Both the position numbers and the translations under genes were made by a program. Under the pieces are notes generated by a model. The model was given only the letters and a program-made list of their open reading frames with translations, was not told the origin of the DNA and searched no databases. Source: Aeromicrobium sp. Root236 (GTDB lineage Bacteria; Actinomycetota; Actinomycetes; Propionibacteriales; Nocardioidaceae). Taken from it: a stretch of 64,000 bases of DNA. The DNA is taken from positions 2,034,976 through 2,098,975 of the forward strand of contig NZ_LMIS01000001.1 in assembly GCF_001428805.1 (NCBI RefSeq). Reading direction: 5' to 3'. Positions 26,125-34,498 of the stretch are shown piece by piece. The stretch's first letter is position 1. Each line of letters starts with the position of its first letter.

Positions 26125-27694
26125 GTTCGGTCCTTGAGCTTGTCGAAAGGACATCGGTGGTCTCGACAAGCTCGACCAGCGATGAATGGGCGGCATCCAG
26201 CAGGGAGCCGTCGCGGACGAGCTCCGTGGCGGCCTCAAGATCGGGTGAGAGGTGGCGGTCGGGTCCGGGCCCGGCGACCTTCGTACGCAGCACCGCGATC
26301 GCGGCACCCGTCGCGGCCGACGGCTCGAGCGGAGCCCGCAGGTCGATTCCGCGCGCGGCGGTCAGGATCTCGATCGCCAGCACGCGGGTCAGCAGGTCCA
26401 CGGACGTACGCAGCTTGCGTGCCGCCGACCAGCCCAGCGAGACGTGGTCCTCCTGCATCGCGCTCGACGGGATCGAGTCGACGCTGGCCGGCGCCGCGAG
26501 CCGCTTGAGCTCGGACACCATCGCGGCCTGCGTGTACTGCGCGATCATGTGCCCCGAGTCGACGCCCGGATCGTCGGCGAGGAACGGCGGCAGCCCCTGG
26601 CTGCGCGTCACGTCGAGGAACCGGTCCGTACGCCGCTCGCTCATGCTCGCCACGTCGGCGACCGGGATCGCGAGGAAGTCCAGCACGTACGCCAGCGGCG
26701 CTCCGTGGAAGTTGCCGTGCGACTCGATGCGACCGTCGTCGAGCACCGAGGGATTGTCGATCGCCGACGCGAGCTCACGACCGGCGACCGTCGCTGCGTG
26801 CTCGAGGGTGTCCCGCGCCGCACCATGCACCTGCGGAGCGCACCGCAGTGAGTACGCGTCCTGCACGCGACCGTCGCCGTGCCGGTGGCTCGACACGATC
26901 GGCGACCCGGCCAGCAGCGCCGCCATGTGCGCCGCCGACTCGGCCTGGCCCGGGTGCGGGCGCAGCGCCTGCAGGTCGGCAGCGAGCACGCGATCCGTCG
27001 CCATGAGCCCCTCGATGCTCATCGCGGCGGCCAGGTCGGCGGTGTCGAGCAGGCGGCGCAGGTCGTGCAGGGCCAGCACCAGCATCCCCAGCATGCCGTC
27101 GGTGCCGTTGATCAGCGCGAGGCCCTCCTTCTCGGCGAGCTCGACGGGCTGGAGGCCGTGCGCGGCGAGCGCCTCGGCTGCGGGACGTACGACCCCGTGG
27201 TCGTCCACCTCACCCTCGCCCATCACCGCGAGCGCGCAGTGTGACAGCGGCGCGAGGTCACCGGAGCAACCGAGGCTGCCGTACTCCCGGACGACCGGCG
27301 TCAGCCCGGCATTGAGCATCGACGCGTACGCCTCGGCGGTCTCCAGGCGTACGCCCGTGTGGCCACTCGCGAGGGTCGAGAGCCGCAGCAGCATCAGCGC
27401 GCGCACGACCTCGTCCTCGACGCGCGGACCGGTGCCGGCGGCGTGCGACCGGATCAGGCTCTTCTGCAGCTGGGTGCGCAGGCCGGGCTCGATGTGCCGC
27501 GTCGCAAGCGCGCCGAAGCCCGTCGAGATGCCGTAGACCGGGACGTCCGACGCAGCCAGCTCGTCGACGTACGCCCGGGCCCGCTTGATCGCGTCCCGCG
27601 CCTCAGGGCTCAGCTCGACGGTGGCACCCTCCCGCGCGACGCGCACGACATCGTCCGGCGCCAGCGCGCCCACTCCCACGGTCACCAAAGCCAT
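26117..27694 (-). CDS. hutH: Histidine ammonia-lyase
   Basis: A 525-residue HAL that converts histidine to urocanate and ammonia, first step of the operon. [16 protein letters not shown] and [20 protein letters not shown] are the family core; the second contains Cys-Ser-Gly where the MIO-forming triad is usually Ala-Ser-Gly. The last 20 or so residues ([17 protein letters not shown]) are read from a REP-like repeat and are not part of the normal enzyme. The ATG at 27694 has GGAG upstream; an in-frame extension to 27862 would cross the iclR gap and is rejected. Confidence 0.95.
   Translation of the reverse strand: MALVTVGVGALAPDDVVRVAREGATVELSPEARDAIKRARAYVDELAASDVPVYGISTGFGALATRHIEPGLRTQLQKSLIRSHAAGTGPRVEDEVVRALMLLRLSTLASGHTGVRLETAEAYASMLNAGLTPVVREYGSLGCSGDLAPLSHCALAVMGEGEVDDHGVVRPAAEALAAHGLQPVELAEKEGLALINGTDGMLGMLVLALHDLRRLLDTADLAAAMSIEGLMATDRVLAADLQALRPHPGQAESAAHMAALLAGSPIVSSHRHGDGRVQDAYSLRCAPQVHGAARDTLEHAATVAGRELASAIDNPSVLDDGRIESHGNFHGAPLAYVLDFLAIPVADVASMSERRTDRFLDVTRSQGLPPFLADDPGVDSGHMIAQYTQAAMVSELKRLAAPASVDSIPSSAMQEDHVSLGWSAARKLRTSVDLLTRVLAIEILTAARGIDLRAPLEPSAATGAAIAVLRTKVAGPGPDRHLSPDLEAATELVRDGSLLDAAHSSLVELVETTDVLSTSSRTEHD
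26131..26179. repeat. REP-like inverted pair at the hutH/hutU junction
   Basis: TCCTTGAGCTTGTCGAAAGG and GGTCTCGACAAGCTCGACCA in opposite order, with GAGCTTGTCGA and TCGACAAGCTC able to pair. It encodes the hutH C-terminus and provides the hutU Shine-Dalgarno sequence. Confidence 0.8.
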
Positions 27695-27748
27695 GTCTCC
27701 ATTGCACGCCTCCGCGCCTCCAGCCGCCACAGCGATCCACACGAATCC

Positions 27749-27764
27749 GTCTCGTATGCGAGAC
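27749..27764. promoter_or_regulatory. Palindromic operator candidate between hutH and iclR
   Basis: GTCTCG-TATG-CGAGAC, a perfect inverted repeat with 6-base arms, 10 bases before the iclR ATG and in the shared divergent promoter gap. Likely bound by the IclR protein. Confidence 0.6.
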
Positions 27765-27773
27765 ACTGGGCTC

Positions 27774-28517
27774 ATGCCCCGCTCCGTGCCCGCCGCGACC
27801 GCCGCCCTCCGGGTGCTCAGGTACCTGTCCGGCCAGCCGGTCCCGGTCTCCGCCGCCCGCATCGCCGGCGAGCTGGGGCTGCCGCGCTCCTCGGCGTACC
27901 ACCTGCTGACCGCGATGGCCGGCGAGGACTTCGTCGTCCACTACCCGGACGACCGCACCTGGGGCATCGGCATCGCGGCGTGGGAGGTCGGCCACGGCTT
28001 CGCCCGCCAGGAGCCGCTCGCCCGGCTGGCGCGCGTGCCTCTCGCCCGGCTCGTCGACCGGGTCGGACAGTCGGCCCACCTCGTCGTGCTGCACGGCGCG
28101 GACGTGCTCTACGTGATCGAGGAGCGGGCGCCCGGCCGGCCACCGCTCGTCACCGACGTGGGCGTACGGCTGCCGGCCCACCTGACCGCGTCGGGGCGCG
28201 CGATCCTCGCCTCGCTGCCGGCCGCGCAGGTCACGGCGCTCTATCCCGGCAAGGGCGCGTTCACCTCCCGCACCGGAGCGGGCCCGCAGTCGCCGACCGA
28301 GCTGCGCCGCCTGCTGGTCACGACCCGACAGCGGGGCTATGCGACGGAGGACGGCGAGGTCACCGAAGGGTTCGCCTCGATCGCCGCGCCCATCGACGCC
28401 GGTACGATCCATGCGTCGGTCGCGGTCACCTGGGAGAGCCGCACCCCGGTCGGCGACCTGGTCGACGACGTACGCGCGACGGCCGCCGAGATCGCCCGCC
28501 GGCTCCGCCACACGTGA
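27774..28517 (+). CDS. IclR family regulator of the hut operon
   Basis: A 247-residue IclR protein: winged helix at about residues 8-70 (TAALRVLRYLSGQPVPVSAA, RIAGELGLPRSSAYHLL) and the effector domain with LHGADVLYVIEERAPGRPP and LPAHLTASGRAILASLP. It is divergent from hutH, with a palindrome in the gap, so it is probably the hut regulator, responding to histidine, urocanate or a downstream product. Activation or repression is not shown by the sequence. Confidence 0.88.
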   Translation: MPRSVPAATAALRVLRYLSGQPVPVSAARIAGELGLPRSSAYHLLTAMAGEDFVVHYPDDRTWGIGIAAWEVGHGFARQEPLARLARVPLARLVDRVGQSAHLVVLHGADVLYVIEERAPGRPPLVTDVGVRLPAHLTASGRAILASLPAAQVTALYPGKGAFTSRTGAGPQSPTELRRLLVTTRQRGYATEDGEVTEGFASIAAPIDAGTIHASVAVTWESRTPVGDLVDDVRATAAEIARRLRHT

Positions 28518-28569
28518 CCCGGACCACACCTGGCTCGTTGGGTTACTCACCGGTACCCCAAGGAGTCCC

Positions 28570-30378
28570 ATGCGTACGAGTCGTCCCCTCCTCGCCCTCG
28601 CGGCGGCAGCACTGACCAGCGCGGCCCTCGTCGCGGCGCCCACGCTCTCGGCCGATGCCGCGACACCGCCTGCGACGACCCTGCACTTCAAGGTCAACGT
28701 CGGCCCGCTCGGCACGCAGGTGTGCGACATCGTCGGCGACCTCTACCTCCCCGAGGGCGCCAGCAGCACCAACCGCGTCCCCGCGATCCTGACCACCAAC
28801 GGCTTCGGCGGCTCCAAGGACGACCAGGCCGGCATCGGCAAGGCGTTCGCGGCCCGCGGCTACGCCGTGCTGTCCTACTCGGGACTCGGCTTCGGCGGCT
28901 CGAGCTGCAAGATCACGCTCGACGACCCCGACTACGACGGCAAGGCCGCGACCCAGCTCGTCAGCTACCTCGGCGGCAAGTCCGGGATCGCGTTCACCGA
29001 CGCCGCCCACAAGACACCCGCGCCCGTGCTCGACGTGATCCGCAAGGACACCGTCGACCACGCAGGTCACGCCGTCGCCAACGACCCCCGCGTGGGCATG
29101 GTCGGTGGCTCGTACGGTGGCGCGATCCAGTTCGCCGCGGCGTCGCTCGACAAGCGCATCGACACGATCGTGCCGATGATCACCTGGAGCGACCTGTCGT
29201 ACTCGCTGGCGCCCAACAACACGTCGCAGACGGTCGGGGTCAGCACGTCGACCCCGGGTGCCGCGAAGCTGCTGTGGGCCCTCGGCTTCACCGTCTCGGG
29301 CATCCAGAACGGCGTGAGCAACGCCCAGACCAACCCGACCCGCCTGATCGGCTGCCCCAACTTCGCCTCGTTCGTCTGCCCGGCGTTGGTCAACGCCGCC
29401 GCGACCGGCACCCTGACGCCGGGCGAGGTCGCCTCGCTGCGCCACGCCTCGGCCACCAGCTACATCTCCAAGGTCAAGGTGCCGACCCTGATCTTCCAGG
29501 GCCAGGGCGACACGCTCTTCAACCTCAACGAGGGCATCGCCAACTACCGCGCCCTCAAGGCCCAGGGCACCCCGGTCAAGATGGTCTGGACCAAGTGGGG
29601 CCACTCCGAGAGCGCCGCACCCGGCGAGATCGATCTCGGCAACCCGGACCCGACGACGCAGGACAACACCCGGCGGGTGGCGGACTGGTTCGACCACTAC
29701 CTCAAGGACTCGTCGGTCGACACCGGACCGGAGTTCACCTACTTCCGCGACTGGGTCCCCTACTCCGGCATCGCCACTCCCGCGTACGCCACGGCTGCGT
29801 CCTACCCGGTCGGCGCGTCCGCGAAGCTCTACCTGTCGGGCAAGGCGCTCAGCGCTTCGGCAACGGGTCTGACGGCCGGCTCACAGACGTTCCTGACACC
29901 GGTCGCGGGCATCCCGACCTCGACCGATCCGGCGGACGCGTTCGGTGACGTGATCTCGTTGCCCGAGCTCGACCTGCCGGGTACGTCCGCGGCATTCACG
30001 ACGTCCGCGCTGGCCTCACCCGTCGACGTGGTCGGGTCACCGACCCTCGACCTCAAGGTCAAGGCCGTCGTCGCCGAGACGACGCAGAACGTCGGGTCGC
30101 CGGCCAAGCTCGTGCTGTTCGTCAAGATCGCGGACGTCGACGCAGCCGGCAAGGCGACGATCGTGCACAACCTCGTCGCTCCCGTCCGGGTGCCCGACGT
30201 ACGCCAGACGTTCCGGGTCACGTTGCCCGCGATCGCCCACCGCTTCGAGGCCGGTCACTCGCTGCGGCTGATCATCGCCGGCGGGTCGACCAACTATCGC
30301 GGCGGCCTGACGCCCAACATCGTCACGATCGCGACCGGCACGACCGGACAGGTCCTGACCCTGCCGGTCGTGAACTGA
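28570..30378 (+). CDS. Secreted alpha/beta hydrolase of the S15/CocE family
   Basis: A 602-residue exported protein. An alanine-rich signal peptide (about residues 1-30) ends near LSADA. GMVGGSYGGAIQFAAASL holds the nucleophile Ser (G-G-S-Y-G), the His is in WTKWGHSES, and after about residue 390 comes a C-terminal beta-sandwich like that of X-Pro dipeptidyl-peptidases and CocE esterases (FRVTLPAIAHRFEAGHSLRLI). It should act outside the cell on peptides or esters. AAGGAG lies before the ATG. Monocistronic. Confidence 0.9.
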   Translation: MRTSRPLLALAAAALTSAALVAAPTLSADAATPPATTLHFKVNVGPLGTQVCDIVGDLYLPEGASSTNRVPAILTTNGFGGSKDDQAGIGKAFAARGYAVLSYSGLGFGGSSCKITLDDPDYDGKAATQLVSYLGGKSGIAFTDAAHKTPAPVLDVIRKDTVDHAGHAVANDPRVGMVGGSYGGAIQFAAASLDKRIDTIVPMITWSDLSYSLAPNNTSQTVGVSTSTPGAAKLLWALGFTVSGIQNGVSNAQTNPTRLIGCPNFASFVCPALVNAAATGTLTPGEVASLRHASATSYISKVKVPTLIFQGQGDTLFNLNEGIANYRALKAQGTPVKMVWTKWGHSESAAPGEIDLGNPDPTTQDNTRRVADWFDHYLKDSSVDTGPEFTYFRDWVPYSGIATPAYATAASYPVGASAKLYLSGKALSASATGLTAGSQTFLTPVAGIPTSTDPADAFGDVISLPELDLPGTSAAFTTSALASPVDVVGSPTLDLKVKAVVAETTQNVGSPAKLVLFVKIADVDAAGKATIVHNLVAPVRVPDVRQTFRVTLPAIAHRFEAGHSLRLIIAGGSTNYRGGLTPNIVTIATGTTGQVLTLPVVN

Positions 30379-30388
30379 GTCTCGGGGA

Positions 30389-30430
30389 CCCTTGAGCCTG
30401 TCGAAGGAGCCCCTTCGGCAGGCTCAAGGG
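30389..30430. repeat. REP-like imperfect palindrome between convergent genes
   Basis: CCCTTGAGCCTGTCGAAGG, a short gap, then CCCCTTCGGCAGGCTCAAGGG; the arms pair with one mismatch. It lies between two convergent genes and could act as a bidirectional terminator without a T-tract. A half copy (TGGCTCAAGGGG) follows at once. Confidence 0.75.
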
Positions 30431-30460
30431 CCGGGGTTGGCTCAAGGGGGCCGGACCGAA

Positions 30461-31255
30461 TCAGGCGTCGCGCTTCTGGAACAGCGCGAACCCGGCCAGG
30501 CTCAGCAACGCGATCTCGCCGACGAACACCGCGAAGCCGGTCCACGGCGACAGCATGTTGTCACCGAACGAGACCGGCACCACGATGCCGGGGCCCGCGT
30601 TGCCGGGCATGAGCTTCATGACCCACTCGCCGAACGTGCCGGGGATCAGCGTCACGACCTGGCCGATGATGAAGACCAGGGCGAGGACGATCGAGATCGC
30701 CGCGGCGGTGTGGCGCACGAGCAGACCGACAGCAGCAGCGAGCAGTCCGAGGCCGGCCATGTAGAGCCCGGCGCCGAACATCGACCGCAGGATGTGCTCG
30801 TCGCCCAACGAGATGCCCACACCCTCGTTGCGGAAGAACGCGTTGCCGCCGAAGTAGCCGGCGAACGCCGTGACGGTGCCGATCACGAACAGGAAGCCGC
30901 TCATCACGATCGCCTTGGCCGCGAGGACCCTCGAACGTACCGGCGTCGCTGCGAGGGTCGCGCGGATCAGGCCGGTGCCGTACTCCGAGGTCACCACCAG
31001 AGCGCCGATGACCACCGCCGAGATCTGGCTGAAGATCAGGCCCTGGGTGATGTACTCACCGGGCGAGTCGCCGCTCTTGCCGCTGGCGATGTCACCGGCG
31101 ACAACGCCGGAGATGATCGTCGTGAAGCCGGCGCCGAGGACGATCATCGCGAGCGTCGTCCACCAGGTCGAGCGGATGCTGGAGAGCTTGATCCACTCGG
31201 ACCTGACGGTACGTCCGAGCGACGGGCTCGTCGGGGGTGCGGCGAGCGTCGTCAT
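30461..31255 (-). CDS. ABC-2 type permease
   Basis: A 264-residue membrane protein with about six helices. It begins with a cytoplasmic LGRTVRSEWIKLSSIRSTWW segment, the standard N-terminus of actinobacterial ABC-2 permeases, then TLAMIVLGAGFTTIISGVVA. It overlaps the ATPase gene by 4 bases. With that DrrA-like ATPase it forms an exporter; no clue to the substrate. Confidence 0.88.
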   Translation of the reverse strand: MTTLAAPPTSPSLGRTVRSEWIKLSSIRSTWWTTLAMIVLGAGFTTIISGVVAGDIASGKSGDSPGEYITQGLIFSQISAVVIGALVVTSEYGTGLIRATLAATPVRSRVLAAKAIVMSGFLFVIGTVTAFAGYFGGNAFFRNEGVGISLGDEHILRSMFGAGLYMAGLGLLAAAVGLLVRHTAAAISIVLALVFIIGQVVTLIPGTFGEWVMKLMPGNAGPGIVVPVSFGDNMLSPWTGFAVFVGEIALLSLAGFALFQKRDA

Positions 31256-32166
31256 GCCGCCACCTCCGTACGGGCGTGGTACTCGACACTGTTCGCGGTG
31301 AGCTCCATGAACGCGTCCTCGAGCGAGGAACGTACGAGGGTCAGCTCGTGCAGGAACAGGCCGTGGCTGCCGATCAGCTCGCCAACCGCCGGGGCATCGA
31401 GCCCCTGCACGCGCAGCTCGTCGTCGACCCGCGTGACGTCGAGCCCACGACCGACGAGGAGCGCCTCGACGTCGGTCGACTCCGGAGCCTTGACGCGTAC
31501 GTAGGAGGAGGCGTGCTCGGCCATGAAGTCCTGCAGCGGGCTGTCCGCGAGGATCGTGCCGCGGCCGATGACGATCAGGTGATCGGCCATCAGGGCCATC
31601 TCCGACATCAGGTGGCTCGACACGAAGACGGTCTTGCCGTCGTCGGCGAGCTGGCGGGCCAGGGAGCGGACCCAGCGGACGCCCTCGGGATCGAGGCCGT
31701 TGACGGGCTCGTCGAGCATGACCACTGGCGGGTCGCCGATCAGCGCGGCGGCGATGCCGAGGCGCTGGCCCATGCCGAGCGAGAAGCGGCCGGCACGCTG
31801 CGCGGCCACCGAGTCCAGACCGACGAGCTCGAGCACCTCGCCGACACGCGTCGTGGGGATGCCGTTGCTCGCGGCGAGCCAGCGCAGGTGGTTGCGGGCC
31901 GAGCGGCCCGGGTGCACGGCGTGCGCCTCGAGCAGCGCACCGACCTCGCGGAGGGGCGCGGGCGAGGAGACGTAGCGGTGACCGTTGACCGTGACGCTGC
32001 CCTTGGTCGGGGCGTCGAGGCCGAGGATCATCCGCATCGTGGTCGACTTGCCGGCGCCGTTGGGACCGAGGAAGCCGGTGACCCGGCCGGGCTCGACCGT
32101 GAAGTCGATGCCGTTGACCGCGTTCTTGCCGTCGTACGTCTTGGTGAGTCCTTGGGCGCGGATCAT
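31252..32166 (-). CDS. ABC transporter ATP-binding protein (DrrA/CcmA-like)
   Basis: A 304-residue ATPase. Walker A GPNGAGKST at about residues 36-44, signature LGMGQRLGIAAAL (LGMGQ for LSGGQ) at about 136, Walker B VVMLDEPVNGLDPEG at about 155, and a C-terminal regulatory domain of about 90 residues as in the DrrA group. The gene pairs with the ABC-2 permease. Expression context: 208 bases without a gene upstream, shared with the divergent AGE epimerase gene. Confidence 0.92.
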   Translation of the reverse strand: MIRAQGLTKTYDGKNAVNGIDFTVEPGRVTGFLGPNGAGKSTTMRMILGLDAPTKGSVTVNGHRYVSSPAPLREVGALLEAHAVHPGRSARNHLRWLAASNGIPTTRVGEVLELVGLDSVAAQRAGRFSLGMGQRLGIAAALIGDPPVVMLDEPVNGLDPEGVRWVRSLARQLADDGKTVFVSSHLMSEMALMADHLIVIGRGTILADSPLQDFMAEHASSYVRVKAPESTDVEALLVGRGLDVTRVDDELRVQGLDAPAVGELIGSHGLFLHELTLVRSSLEDAFMELTANSVEYHARTEVAA

Positions 32167-32294
32167 GCGGATCGCCGCCCGGAGTCTGCTGTTGATGTCA
32201 TGACTCCAGCGTGCTGGCGGTGACCCTTCGGGGACATCAGGGGACGACCCCCGGCAACCCCTGATCGCACCCTGAAGGTCGATAGGTTGGGCCC

Positions 32295-32378
32295 ATGAGC
32301 GAGCGCCAGCGAGCGAAACGAAAAGATCTCATGCCGACGGCTTCGTATCGTGGGCTCTTCTTGAAGGCGGCGGCATGA
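32295..32378 (+). CDS. Possible 27-residue leader peptide
   Basis: ATG at 32295 opens a frame (MSERQRAKRKDLMPTASYRG then seven residues) whose stop overlaps the AGE epimerase ATG by 4 bases. Overlap of this type is the rule for coupled genes in this window. No Shine-Dalgarno is obvious, and the start falls in a GAGCGAGCGCCAGCGAGCG repeat, so it may be chance. Confidence 0.25.
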   Translation: MSERQRAKRKDLMPTASYRGLFLKAAA

Positions 32379-33586
32379 CCCACAGCGATCCCGGCAGCGC
32401 CGAGTGGCGACATGAGGCGCGGGCGAAGCTGCTCGCGTTCTCCCGGCAGTCGTGGCGCCAGGAGGGCGGCTTCTTCTGGCTCGACGACTCCGGCACGCCC
32501 GACCGCGACAAGGTCCTCGAGCTCTGGATCAACGCCCGCATGACGTACGTCTTCTCGCTCGCGCACCTCGCGGGCGAGGACGACGCGTTGCGGATGGCCG
32601 GCCACGGCGTACGCGCCCTGTCGACGCTGTTCCACGACGAGGTCAACGGCGGCTGGTACGACCAGGTCGAGTTCGACGGCGACGTGCCGGACCGTACGAA
32701 GGGTTGCTACGGCCACGCGTTCGTCCTCCTCGCGGCGGCGAGCGCCCGGGCGGCCGGCGTCGAGGGTGCCGAGGAGCTGCTGGCCGAGGCGGCGCGCATC
32801 CACGGGCAGAAGTTCTGGGACGCCGACGAGGGCCGCTGCGTCGAGGAGCTCAGCGAGGACTGGTCGAAGGTCGACGGCTATCGCGGCGCCAACAGCAACA
32901 TGCACGCGGTCGAGGCCTATCTGGTCGCCGCCGACGTCACCGGTGACGACGTGTGGCGGCAGCGGGCGCTGGCGATCTGCGAGCGCATCATCGGCATCCA
33001 TGCCCGGGCGCACGAGTGGCGGATCCCCGAGCACTACGACCACGACTGGACGCCGCTGCCGTCCTACAACGAGGAGCAGCCCGCCGACCCGTTCCGGCCC
33101 TTCGGCGCGACGCCCGGGCACGCGTTCGAGTGGTCCCGTCTGCTGCTCCAGCTCGCCGCCGGCCTCGAGGAGCCGAGGCCCTGGATCGAGGAGGCGGCCG
33201 AGGCGCTCTTCGCGCGGGCCGTCGACGACGCCGTCAGCGACGAGGAGCCCGGCCTGCCCTACACGACCAACTGGCACGGCGAGGCGATCGTCGAGGAGCG
33301 GTTCCACTGGGTCATCGCCGAGGCGGTGCTCGCTGCCGAGGCACTGCACGCGTGGACCGGCAAGCGGATCTATGCCGGCCTCGCCGAGCGCTGGTGGTCG
33401 GAGATCGACGAGCACTACATCGACCGCGACACGGGCGCGTGGCACCACGAGCTCTCCCCCGCGATGCACCCGACCGCCCGCACGTGGCGCGGCAAGCCCG
33501 ACGCCTATCACGCGTTCAACGCCCTGACCCTGCCCGATCTGCCGCTCGCGCCGTCGGCCGCGCTGACCCTGGGCGCCGGCGCATGA
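32375..33586 (+). CDS. AGE family epimerase/isomerase (mannose isomerase-like)
   Basis: A 403-residue (alpha/alpha)6-barrel protein of the N-acylglucosamine 2-epimerase superfamily, closest in pattern to YihS/mannose isomerases: GGFFWLDDSGTPDRDKVLEL at the start, and conserved His residues in KGCYGHAFVLLA, ANSNMHAVEAYL, GATPGHAFEWSRLL and DTGAWHHELSP. GAAGGCGG precedes the ATG. It overlaps a PfkB kinase by 4 bases, so the pair probably turns mannose into fructose and then fructose 6-phosphate. Confidence 0.88.
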   Translation: MTHSDPGSAEWRHEARAKLLAFSRQSWRQEGGFFWLDDSGTPDRDKVLELWINARMTYVFSLAHLAGEDDALRMAGHGVRALSTLFHDEVNGGWYDQVEFDGDVPDRTKGCYGHAFVLLAAASARAAGVEGAEELLAEAARIHGQKFWDADEGRCVEELSEDWSKVDGYRGANSNMHAVEAYLVAADVTGDDVWRQRALAICERIIGIHARAHEWRIPEHYDHDWTPLPSYNEEQPADPFRPFGATPGHAFEWSRLLLQLAAGLEEPRPWIEEAAEALFARAVDDAVSDEEPGLPYTTNWHGEAIVEERFHWVIAEAVLAAEALHAWTGKRIYAGLAERWWSEIDEHYIDRDTGAWHHELSPAMHPTARTWRGKPDAYHAFNALTLPDLPLAPSAALTLGAGA

Positions 33587-34473
33587 CCGCGCTGATCGTC
33601 GGTGAGGCACTCGTCGACGTCGTCCAGCGTCCCGGTGCGGAGCCCGAGCCGCATGCCGGCGGTTCACCGTTCAACGTCGCCGTCGGGCTGTCCCGCCTCG
33701 ACGTACCGACCCGGCTTGCGGCTCAGCTCGCCGACGACGCGTACGGTGACCTGCTCCGCGACCGGCTCCACGAGTCGGACGTCGTCCTCGACGTCCTCGA
33801 GCCGGTGCCCGCCCGTACGTCCAGTGCCCTGGCGACGCTTGCCGACGACGGCAGCGCGTCCTACGAGTTCGACCTCACGTGGGACCCCGCGGCGCTGCCG
33901 GATCCCGGCGAGTTCGAGGTCGTCCACGTCGGCTCGCTCGGCACGTCGCTCGAGCCCGGCGCGGCCCTGGTCGCCGACCTCGTCGTGATGGCCGACGCCC
34001 TCGGCGTGCCCGTGTCGTACGACCCCAACGTCCGCCTCACGGTCGAGCCGGATCCGGAGGTGTGGCGGCGTACGTTCGAGGCCATCGCGCCCCACGCCGG
34101 CATCATCAAGATGAGCGACGAGGACGCCGAGACCCTGTTCCCCGGCGAGGAGCCCGCGGCCCTGGCCGAGCGGCTCGCCGGCGGCGGCGCGCTCGTGGCG
34201 ATCACGCTGGGCGGCGACGGCGCGATCGTCGCCAACGCACAGGGCGTCGCGACGATCGAGCCGGCGACGGTCTCGGTGGTCGACACGATCGGCGCCGGCG
34301 ACTCGTTCATGGCGGCGATGCTCGCGTGGTGCGCCGCCTACTCGTGGCCCGCGGCCGACGAGCTCGACCTCACCGAGCTGACGGACCTCGGGATGTACGC
34401 CTCGAGTGCCGCGGCGATCACCTGCTCACGGCCCGGCGCCGACCCGCCGCGCACCGCCGACCTCACACCCTGA
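33583..34473 (+). CDS. PfkB family carbohydrate kinase (fructokinase-like)
   Basis: A 296-residue ribokinase-fold kinase: GGSPFNVAVGLSRLDVPT at about residues 26-43 is the sugar-binding signature and DTIGAGDSFMAAML near residue 237 the catalytic Asp loop. The start overlaps the AGE epimerase stop (ATGA). The likely substrate is fructose from the epimerase reaction; a tagatose or other ketose kinase is also possible. Confidence 0.9.
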   Translation: MTALIVGEALVDVVQRPGAEPEPHAGGSPFNVAVGLSRLDVPTRLAAQLADDAYGDLLRDRLHESDVVLDVLEPVPARTSSALATLADDGSASYEFDLTWDPAALPDPGEFEVVHVGSLGTSLEPGAALVADLVVMADALGVPVSYDPNVRLTVEPDPEVWRRTFEAIAPHAGIIKMSDEDAETLFPGEEPAALAERLAGGGALVAITLGGDGAIVANAQGVATIEPATVSVVDTIGAGDSFMAAMLAWCAAYSWPAADELDLTELTDLGMYASSAAAITCSRPGADPPRTADLTP

Positions 34474-34498
34474 CGCCGCTGCCTGCAACCATGGGGTG

